In this document: positions 53,787 to 64,000 of the stretch, one piece after another
Layout of the letters: every line of letters starts with the position of its first letter
Position numbering within the stretch: the stretch's first letter is position 1
From: Nemertoderma westbladi
Taxonomy: Eukaryota > Xenacoelomorpha > Nemertodermatida > Nemertodermatidae
Length of the DNA: 64,000 bases
Assembly: GCA_032718475.1 (NCBI GenBank)
Contig: JAUCBJ010009058.1
Coordinates: forward strand, 1 to 64,000
Reading direction: 5' to 3'
Notes under the pieces: model-generated
Told to the model about the DNA's origin: nothing
Database searches by the model: none
What the model saw: only the letters and a program-made list of their open reading frames with translations
Made by a program: the position numbers and the translations under genes

Positions 53787-56700
53787 TTATATTTATTTTT
53801 TATTATTGTTATCTAGTTAGCTGCCCTCTGTGTACTGTATTTATTTATTATTATTGTTATCTAGTTAGCTGCCCTCTGTGTACTGTATTTATTTATTATT
53901 ATTGTTATCTAGTTAGCTGCCCTCTGTGTACTGTATTTATTTATTATTATTGTTATCTAGTTAGCTGCCCTCTGTGTACTGTATTTATTTTTTATTATTG
54001 TTATCTAGTTAGCTGCCCTCTGTGTACTGTATTTATTTATTATTATTGTTATCTAGTTAGCTGCCCTCTGTGTACTGTATTTATTTATTATTGTTGTTAT
54101 CTAGTTAGCTGCCCTCTGTGTACTGTATTTATTTATTATTATTGTTATCTAGTTAGCTGCCCTCTGTGTACTGTATTTATTTATTATTATTGTTATCTAG
54201 TTAGCTGCCCTCTGTGTACTGTATTTATTTATTATTATTGTTATCTAGTTAGCTGCCCTCTGTGTACTGTATTTATTTATTATTATTGTTATCTAGTTAG
54301 CTGCCCTCTGTGTACTGTATTTATTTATTATTGTTGTTATCTAGTTAGCTGCCCTCTGTGTACTGTATTTATTTATTATTATTGTTATCTAGTTAGCTGC
54401 CCTCTGTGTACTGTATTTATTTTTTATTATTGTTATCTAGTTAGCTGCCCTCTGTGTACTGTATTTATTTATTATTATTGTTATCTAGTTAGCTGCCCTC
54501 TGTGTACTGTATTTATTTATTATTATTGTTATCTAGTTAGCTGCCCTCTGTGTACTGTATTTATTTATTATTATTGTTATCTAGTTAGCTGCCCTCTGTG
54601 TACTGTATTTATTTATTATTATTGTTATCTAGTTAGCTGCCCTCTGTGTACTGTATTTATTTTTTATTATTGTTATCTAGTTAGCTGCCCTCTGTGTACT
54701 GTATTTATTTATTATTATTGTTATCTAGTTAGCTGCCCTCTGTGTACTGTATTTATTTATTATTATTGTTATCTAGTTAGCTGCCCTCTGTGTACTGTAT
54801 TTATTTTTTATTATTGTTATCTAGTTAGCTGCCCTCTGTGTACTGTATTTATTTATTATTATTGTTATCTAGTTAGCTGCCCTCTGTGTACTGTATTTAT
54901 TTATTATTGTTGTTATCTAGTTAGCTGCCCTCTGTGTACTGTATTTATTTATTATTATTGTTATCTAGTTAGCTGCCCTCTGTGTACTGTATTTATTTAT
55001 TATTATTGTTATCTAGTTAGCTGCCCTCTGTGTACTGTATTTATTTATTATTGTTGTTATCTAGTTAGCTGCCCTCTGTGTACTGTATTTATTTATTATT
55101 ATTGTTATCTAGTTAGCTGCCCTCTGTGTACTGTATTTATTTATTATTATTGTTATCTAGTTAGCTGCCCTCTGTGTACTGTATTTATTTTTTATTATTG
55201 TTATCTAGTTAGCTGCCCTCTGTGTACTGTATTTATTTATTATTATTGTTATCTAGTTAGCTGCCCTCTGTGTACTGTATTTATTTATTATTATTGTTAT
55301 CTAGTTAGCTGCCCTCTGTGTACTGTATTTATTTATTATTATTGTTATCTAGTTAGCTGCCCTCTGTGTACTGTATTTATTTATTATTATTGTTATCTAG
55401 TTAGCTGCCCTCTGTGTACTGTATTTATTTATTATTATTGTTATCTAGTTAGCTGCCCTCTGTGTACTGTATTTATTTATTATTATTGTTATCTAGTTAG
55501 CTGCCCTCTGTGTACTGTATTTATTTATTATTATTGTTATCTAGTTAGCTGCCCTCTGTGTACTGTATTTATTTATTATTATTGTTATCTAGTTAGCTGC
55601 CCTCTGTGTACTGTATTTATTTATTATTATTGTTATCTAGTTAGCTGCCCTCTGTGTACTGTATTTATTTATTATTATTGTTATCTAGTTAGCTGCCCTC
55701 TGTGTACTGTATTTATTTATTATTATTGTTATCTAGTTAGCTGCCCTCTGTGTACTGTATTTATTTATTATTATTGTTATCTAGTTAGCTGCCCTCTGTG
55801 TACTGTATTTATTTATTATTATTGTTATCTAGTTAGCTGCCCTCTGTGTACTGTATTTATTTATTATTATTGTTATCTAGTTAGCTGCCCTCTGTGTACT
55901 GTATTTATTTATTATTATTGTTATCTAGTTAGCTGCCCTCTGTGTACTGTATTTATTTATTATTATTGTTATCTAGTTAGCTGCCCTCTGTGTACTGTAT
56001 TTATTTATTATTATTGTTATCTAGTTAGCTGCCCTCTGTGTACTGTATTTATTTATTATTATTGTTATCTAGTTAGCTGCCCTCTGTGTACTGTATTTAT
56101 TTATTATTATTGTTATCTAGTTAGCTGCCCTCTGTGTACTGTATTTATTTATTATTATTGTTATCTAGTTAGCTGCCCTCTGTGTACTGTATTTATTTAT
56201 TATTATTGTTATCTAGTTAGCTGCCCTCTGTGTACTGTATTTATTTATTATTATTGTTATCTAGTTAGCTGCCCTCTGTGTACTGTATTTATTTATTATT
56301 ATTGTTATCTAGTTAGCTGCCCTCTGTGTACTGTATTTATTTATTATTATTGTTATCTAGTTAGCTGCCCTCTGTGTACTGTATTTATTTATTATTATTG
56401 TTATCTAGTTAGCTGCCCTCTGTGTACTGTATTTATTTATTATTATTGTTATCTAGTTAGCTGCCCTCTGTGTACTGTATTTATTTATTATTATTGTTAT
56501 CTAGTTAGCTGCCCTCTGTGTACTGTATTTATTTATTATTATTGTTATCTAGTTAGCTGCCCTCTGTGTACTGTATTTATTTATTATTATTGTTATCTAG
56601 TTAGCTGCCCTCTGTGTACTGTATTTATTTATTATTATTGTTATCTAGTTAGCTGCCCTCTGTGTACTGTATTTATTTATTATTATTGTTATCTAGTTAG

Positions 56701-59700
56701 CTGCCCTCTGTGTACTGTATTTATTTATTATTATTGTTATCTAGTTAGCTGCCCTCTGTGTACTGTATTTATTTATTATTATTGTTATCTAGTTAGCTGC
56801 CCTCTGTGTACTGTATTTATTTATTATTATTGTTATCTAGTTAGCTGCCCTCTGTGTACTGTATTTATTTATTATTATTGTTATCTAGTTAGCTGCCCTC
56901 TGTGTACTGTATTTATTTATTATTATTGTTATCTAGTTAGCTGCCCTCTGTGTACTGTATTTATTTATTATTATTGTTATCTAGTTAGCTGCCCTCTGTG
57001 TACTGTATTTATTTATTATTATTGTTATCTAGTTAGCTGCCCTCTGTGTACTGTATTTATTTATTATTATTGTTATCTAGTTAGCTGCCCTCTGTGTACT
57101 GTATTTATTTATTATTATTGTTATCTAGTTAGCTGCCCTCTGTGTACTGTATTTATTTATTATTATTGTTATCTAGTTAGCTGCCCTCTGTGTACTGTAT
57201 TTATTTATTATTATTGTTATCTAGTTAGCTGCCCTCTGTGTACTGTATTTATTTATTATTATTGTTATCTAGTTAGCTGCCCTCTGTGTACTGTATTTAT
57301 TTATTATTATTGTTATCTAGTTAGCTGCCCTCTGTGTACTGTATTTATTTATTATTATTGTTATCTAGTTAGCTGCCCTCTGTGTACTGTATTTATTTAT
57401 TATTATTGTTATCTAGTTAGCTGCCCTCTGTGTACTGTATTTATTTATTATTATTGTTATCTAGTTAGCTGCCCTCTGTGTACTGTATTTATTTATTATT
57501 ATTGTTATCTAGTTAGCTGCCCTCTGTGTACTGTATTTATTTATTATTATTGTTATCTAGTTAGCTGCCCTCTGTGTACTGTATTTATTTATTATTATTG
57601 TTATCTAGTTAGCTGCCCTCTGTGTACTGTATTTATTTATTATTATTGTTATCTAGTTAGCTGCCCTCTGTGTACTGTATTTATTTATTATTATTGTTAT
57701 CTAGTTAGCTGCCCTCTGTGTACTGTATTTATTTATTATTATTGTTATCTAGTTAGCTGCCCTCTGTGTACTGTATTTATTTATTATTATTGTTATCTAG
57801 TTAGCTGCCCTCTGTGTACTGTATTTATTTATTATTATTGTTATCTAGTTAGCTGCCCTCTGTGTACTGTATTTATTTATTATTATTGTTATCTAGTTAG
57901 CTGCCCTCTGTGTACTGTATTTATTTATTATTATTGTTATCTAGTTAGCTGCCCTCTGTGTACTGTATTTATTTATTATTATTGTTATCTAGTTAGCTGC
58001 CCTCTGTGTACTGTATTTATTTATTATTATTGTTATCTAGTTAGCTGCCCTCTGTGTACTGTATTTATTTATTATTATTGTTATCTAGTTAGCTGCCCTC
58101 TGTGTACTGTATTTATTTATTATTATTGTTATCTAGTTAGCTGCCCTCTGTGTACTGTATTTATTTATTATTATTGTTATCTAGTTAGCTGCCCTCTGTG
58201 TACTGTATTTATTTATTATTATTGTTATCTAGTTAGCTGCCCTCTGTGTACTGTATTTATTTATTATTATTGTTATCTAGTTAGCTGCCCTCTGTGTACT
58301 GTATTTATTTATTATTATTGTTATCTAGTTAGCTGCCCTCTGTGTACTGTATTTATTTATTATTATTGTTATCTAGTTAGCTGCCCTCTGTGTACTGTAT
58401 TTATTTATTATTATTGTTATCTAGTTAGCTGCCCTCTGTGTACTGTATTTATTTATTATTATTGTTATCTAGTTAGCTGCCCTCTGTGTACTGTATTTAT
58501 TTATTATTATTGTTATCTAGTTAGCTGCCCTCTGTGTACTGTATTTATTTATTATTATTGTTATCTAGTTAGCTGCCCTCTGTGTACTGTATTTATTTAT
58601 TATTATTGTTATCTAGTTAGCTGCCCTCTGTGTACTGTATTTATTTATTATTATTGTTATCTAGTTAGCTGCCCTCTGTGTACTGTATTTATTTATTATT
58701 ATTGTTATCTAGTTAGCTGCCCTCTGTGTACTGTATTTATTTATTATTATTGTTATCTAGTTAGCTGCCCTCTGTGTACTGTATTTATTTATTATTATTG
58801 TTATCTAGTTAGCTGCCCTCTGTGTACTGTATTTATTTATTATTATTGTTATCTAGTTAGCTGCCCTCTGTGTACTGTATTTATTTATTATTATTGTTAT
58901 CTAGTTAGCTGCCCTCTGTGTACTGTATTTATTTATTATTATTGTTATCTAGTTAGCTGCCCTCTGTGTACTGTATTTATTTATTATTATTGTTATCTAG
59001 TTAGCTGCCCTCTGTGTACTGTATTTATTTATTATTATTGTTATCTAGTTAGCTGCCCTCTGTGTACTGTATTTATTTATTATTATTGTTATCTAGTTAG
59101 CTGCCCTCTGTGTACTGTATTTATTTATTATTATTGTTATCTAGTTAGCTGCCCTCTGTGTACTGTATTTATTTATTATTATTGTTATCTAGTTAGCTGC
59201 CCTCTGTGTACTGTATTTATTTATTATTATTGTTATCTAGTTAGCTGCCCTCTGTGTACTGTATTTATTTTTTATTATTGTTATCTAGTTAGCTGCCCTC
59301 TGTGTACTGTATTTATTTATTATTATTGTTATCTAGTTAGCTGCCCTCTGTGTACTGTATTTATTTATTATTATTGTTATCTAGTTAGCTGCCCTCTGTG
59401 TACTGTATTTATTTTTTATTATTGTTATCTAGTTAGCTGCCCTCTGTGTACTGTATTTATTTATTATTATTGTTATCTAGTTAGCTGCCCTCTGTGTACT
59501 GTATTTATTTATTATTATTGTTATCTAGTTAGCTGCCCTCTGTGTACTGTATTTATTTATTATTATTGTTATCTAGTTAGCTGCCCTCTGTGTACTGTAT
59601 TTATTTATTATTATTGTTATCTAGTTAGCTGCCCTCTGTGTACTGTATTTATTTATTATTATTGTTATCTAGTTAGCTGCCCTCTGTGTACTGTATTTAT

Positions 59701-62700
59701 TTATTATTATTGTTATCTAGTTAGCTGCCCTCTGTGTACTGTATTTATTTATTATTATTGTTATCTAGTTAGCTGCCCTCTGTGTACTGTATTTATTTAT
59801 TATTATTGTTATCTAGTTAGCTGCCCTCTGTGTACTGTATTTATTTATTATTATTGTTATCTAGTTAGCTGCCCTCTGTGTACTGTATTTATTTATTATT
59901 ATTGTTATCTAGTTAGCTGCCCTCTGTGTACTGTATTTATTTATTATTATTGTTATCTAGTTAGCTGCCCTCTGTGTACTGTATTTATTTATTATTATTG
60001 TTATCTAGTTAGCTGCCCTCTGTGTACTGTATTTATTTTTTATTATTGTTATCTAGTTAGCTGCCCTCTGTGTACTGTATTTATTTATTATTATTGTTAT
60101 CTAGTTAGCTGCCCTCTGTGTACTGTATTTATTTTTTATTATTGTTATCTAGTTAGCTGCCCTCTGTGTACTGTATTTATTTATTATTATTGTTATCTAG
60201 TTAGCTGCCCTCTGTGTACTGTATTTATTTTTTATTATTGCTATCTAGTTAGCTGCCCTCTGTGTACTGTATTTATTTTTTATTATTGTTATCTAGTTAG
60301 CTGCCCTCTGTGTACTGTATTTATTGTTTATTATTGTTATCTAGTTAGCTGCCCTCTGTGTACTGTATTTATTTTTTATTATTGTTATCTAGTTAGCTGC
60401 CCTCTGTGTACTGTATTTATTTTTTATTATTGTTATCTAGTTAGCTGCCCTCTGTGTACTGTATTTATTTATTATTATTGTTATCTAGTTAGCTGCCCTC
60501 TGTGTACTGTATTTATTTATTATTATTGTTATCTATTTAGCTGCCCTCTGTGTACTGTATTTATTTTTTATTATTGTTATCTAGTTAGCTGCCCTCTGTG
60601 TACTGTATTTATTTATTATTATTGTTATCTAGTTAGCTGCCCTCTGTGTACTGTATTTATTTATTATTATTGTTATCTAGTTAGCTGCCCTCTGTGTACT
60701 GTATTTATTTATTATTATTGTTATCTAGTTAGCTGCCCTCTGTGTACTGTATTTATTTTTTATTATTGTTATCTAGTTAGCTGCCCTCTGTGTACTGTAT
60801 TTATTTTTTATTATTGTTATCTAGTTAGCTGCCCTCTGTGTACTGTATTTATTTATTATTATTGTTATCTAGTTAGCTGCCCTCTGTGTACTGTATTTAT
60901 TTATTATTATTGTTATCTAGTTAGCTGCCCTCTGTGTACTGTATTTATTTATTATTATTGTTATCTAGTTAGCTGTCCTCTGTGTACTGTATTTATTTTT
61001 TATTATTGTTATCTAGTTAGCTGCCCTCTGTGTACTGTATTTATTTTTTATTATTGTTATCTAGTTAGCTGCCCTCTGTGTACTGTATTTATTTTTTATT
61101 ATTGTTATCTAGTTAGCTGCCCTCCGTGTACTGTATTTATTTATTATTATTGTTATCTAGTTAGCTATGCCCTCTGTGTACTGTATTTATTTATTATTGT
61201 TATCTAGTTAGCTGCCCTCTGTGTACTGTATTTATTTTTTATTATTGTTATCTAGTTAGCTGCCCTCTGTGTACTGTATTTATTTTTTATTATTGTTATC
61301 TAGTTAGCTGCCCTCTGTGTACTGTATTTATTTATTATTATTGTTATCTAGTTAGCTGCCCTCTGTGTACTGTATTTATTTATTATTATTGTTATCTAGT
61401 TAGCTGCCCTCTGTGTACTGTATTTATTTATTATTATTGTTATCTAGTTAGCTGCCCTCTGTGTACTGTATTTATTTATTATTATTGTTATCTAGTTAGC
61501 TGCCCTCTGTGTACTGTATTTATTTTTTATTATTGTTATCTAGTTAGCTGCCCTCTGTGTACTGTATTTATTTATTATTATTGTTATCTAGTTAGCTGCC
61601 CTCTGTGTACTGTATTTATTTATTATTATTGTTATCTAGTTAGCTGCCCTCTGTGTACTGTATTTATTTTTTATTATTGTTATCTAGTTAGCTGCCCTCT
61701 GTGTACTGTATTTATTTATTATTATTGTTATCTAGTTAGCTGCCCTCTGTGTACTGTATTTATTTTTTATTATTGTTATCTAGTTAGCTGCCCTCTGTGT
61801 ACTGTATTTATTTATTATTATTGTTATCTAGTTAGCTGCCCTCTGTGTACTGTATTTATTTATTATTATTGTTATCTAGTTAGCTGCCCTCTGTGTACTG
61901 TATTTATTTTTTATTATTGTTATCTAGTTAGCTGCCCTCTGTGTACTGTATTTATTTATTATTATTGTTATCTAGTTAGCTGCCCTCTGTGTACTGTATT
62001 TATTTTTTATTATTGTTATCTATAGTTAGCTGCCCTCTGTGTACTGTATTTATTTATTATTATTGTTATCTAGTTAGCTGCCCTCTGTGTACTGTATTTA
62101 TTTATTATTATTGTTATCTAGTTAGCTGCCCTCTGTGTACTGTATTTATTTATTATTATTGTTATCTAGTTAGCTGCCCTCTGTGTACTGTATTTATTTA
62201 TTATTATTGTTATCTAGTTAGCTGCCCTCTGTGTACTGTATTTATTTATTATTATTGTTATCTAGTTAGCTGCCCTCTGTGTACTGTATTTATTTATTAT
62301 TATTGTTATCTAGTTAGCTGCCCTCTGTGTACTGTATTTATTTATTATTATTGTTATCTAGTTAGCTGCCCTCTGTGTACTGTATTTATTTTTTATTATT
62401 GTTATCTATAGTTAGCTGCCCTCTGTGTACTGTATTTATTTATTATTATTGTTATCTAGTTAGCTGCCCTCTGTGTACTGTATTTATTTATTATTATTGT
62501 TATCTAGTTAGCTGCCCTCTGTGTACTGTATTTATTTTTTATTATTGTTATCTAGTTAGCTGCCCTCTGTGTACTGTATTTATTTTTTATTATTGTTATC
62601 TAGTTAGCTGCCCTCTGTGTACTGTATTTATTTATTATTATTGTTATCTAGTTAGCTGCCCTCTGTGTACTGTATTTATTTATTATTATTGTTATCTAGT

Positions 62701-64000
62701 TAGCTGCCCTCTGTGTACTGTATTTATTTTTTATTATTGTTATCTAGTTAGCTGCCCTCTGTGTACTGTATTTATTTATTATTATTGTTATCTAGTTAGC
62801 TGCCCTCTGTGTACTGTATTTATTTTTTATTATTGTTATCTAGTTAGCTGCCCTCTGTGTACTGTATTTATTTATTATTATTGTTATCTAGTTAGCTGCC
62901 CTCTGTGTACTGTATTTATTTATTATTATTGTTATCTAGTTAGCTGCCCTCTGTGTACTGTATTTATTTATTATTATTGTTATCTAGTTAGCTGCCCTCT
63001 GTGTACTGTATTTATTTATTATTATTGTTATCTAGTTAGCTGCCCTCTGTGTACTGTATTTATTTATTATTATTGTTATCTAGTTAGCTGCCCTCTGTGT
63101 ACTGTATTTATTTATTATTATTGTTATCTAGTTAGCTGCCCTCTGTGTACTGTATTTATTTTTTATTATTGTTATCTAGTTAGCTGCCCTCTGTGTACTG
63201 TATTTATTTATTATTATTGTTATCTAGTTAGCTGCCCTCTGTGTACTGTATTTATTTTTTATTATTGTTATCTAGTTAGCTGCCCTCTGTGTACTGTATT
63301 TATTTATTATTATTGTTATCTAGTTAGCTGCCCTCTGTGTACTGTATTTATTTTTTATTATTGTTATCTAGTTAGCTGCCCTCTGTGTACTGTATTTATT
63401 TTTTATTATTGTTATCTAGTTAGCTGCCCTCTGTGTACTGTATTTATTGTTTATTATTGTTATCTAGTTAGCTGCCCTCTGTGTACTGTATTTATTTTTT
63501 ATTATTGTTATCTAGTTAGCTGCCCTCTGTGTACTGTATTTATTTTTTATTATTGTTATCTAGTTAGCTGCCCTCTGTGTACTGTATTTATTTATTATTA
63601 TTGTTATCTAGTTAGCTGCCCTCTGTGTACTGTATTTATTTATTATTATTGTTATCTATTTAGCTGCCCTCTGTGTACTGTATTTATTTTTTATTATTGT
63701 TATCTAGTTAGCTGCCCTCTGTGTACTGTATTTATTTATTATTATTGTTATCTAGTTAGCTGCCCTCTGTGTACTGTATTTATTTATTATTATTGTTATC
63801 TAGTTAGCTGCCCTCTGTGTACTGTATTTATTTATTATTATTGTTATCTAGTTAGCTGCCCTCTGTGTACTGTATTTATTTTTTATTATTGTTATCTAGT
63901 TAGCTGCCCTCTGTGTACTGTATTTATTTTTTATTATTGTTATCTAGTTAGCTGCCCTCTGTGTACTGTATTTATTTATTATTATTGTTATCTAGTTAGC
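53787..64000. repeat. 48-bp satellite array, continuing past the window end
   Basis: More than 210 units of TATCTAGTTAGCTGCCCTCT, GTGTACTGTATTTATTTATT, ATTATTGT. It is very homogeneous up to about 59,260, with few variants (TTTATTTTTTATT, ATTGTTG). It is more mixed after that, with small indels near 61,165, 61,190, 62,022 and 62,407. The stop-free frame of about 2,470 codons at 53,771-61,207 encodes a 16-residue hydrophobic repeat and ends at an indel, so it reflects the array and not a gene. A variant block recurs 3,123 bp apart: TATTTATTGTTTA at 60,318 and 63,441, ATCTATTTAG at 60,531 and 63,654. Confidence 0.97.

Noticed and set aside
53771..61207. A 2,478-codon hydrophobic protein with 16-residue repeats
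   Set aside because: It is simply the 48-bp satellite read in one stop-free frame. It ends at a chance indel, has no promoter or splice context, and the array continues past it.
61989..62411. A 140-codon frame of the same 16-residue repeat
   Set aside because: Same satellite. Start and stop are set by 2-bp indels.

Overview
The window looks like nuclear DNA of an invertebrate animal. It has AT-rich non-coding sequence, exons bounded by GT/AG splice sites, several retrotransposon classes and very large minisatellite arrays. The closest protein family resemblances (an MRP4-type ABCC transporter, an ABCG-type transporter, BEL/Pao and non-LTR retroelements) are animal-like. The species cannot be named from the sequence. 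There is no bacterial-style operon, CRISPR array or recognisable structural RNA gene.

Layout from left to right. 0.35-3.2 kb holds broken retroelement pieces: non-LTR reverse transcriptase on the minus strand and a Ty3/gypsy integrase zinc-finger fragment on the plus strand. 3.4-7.05 kb is one very large minus-strand exon carrying almost all of an MRP/ABCC transporter. A matching 59-codon first exon lies about 20 kb upstream at 26.93-27.10 kb, and the intron between them is full of transposons. 7.1-9.3 kb is a scrambled group of non-LTR copies. 10,556-25,834 is a complete, young LTR element of 15,279 bp, with 1,189-bp LTRs that differ at about eight sites and a 5-bp CAAAA target duplication. 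It encodes a BEL/Pao-type Gag-protease of 1,550 residues. Reverse transcriptase, RNase H and integrase are missing, apart from a short remnant. A second gene of unknown function, with zinc-binding clusters, lies downstream. 27.3-31.5 kb is non-coding with dispersed repeats, a long foldback and a 146-bp tandem repeat carrying CTCF-like motifs.

The right half is dominated by tandem repeats: a 41-bp array (31.5-36.2 kb) interrupted by a solo LTR, a 21-bp array followed by a GC-rich 19-bp array (44.8-46.1 kb), a 48/45-bp array (46.6-53.4 kb) and an unrelated 48-bp array (53.8 kb to beyond the window end). Three short minus-strand exons sit between them: an ABCG transmembrane exon (40.3 kb), a likely terminal exon (42.7 kb) and an acidic exon (53.5 kb). 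The last two are in compatible splice phase, so much of the satellite DNA may lie inside an intron. Most long open frames at 31-36, 44-46 and 53.8-62.4 kb follow from repeats whose unit contains no stop codon and are not called as genes.

The best candidates for something undescribed are the RT-less BEL/Pao-like element with its second, interrupted gene and a cluster of six splice-donor-like sites inside gag, and the higher-order organisation of the arrays.
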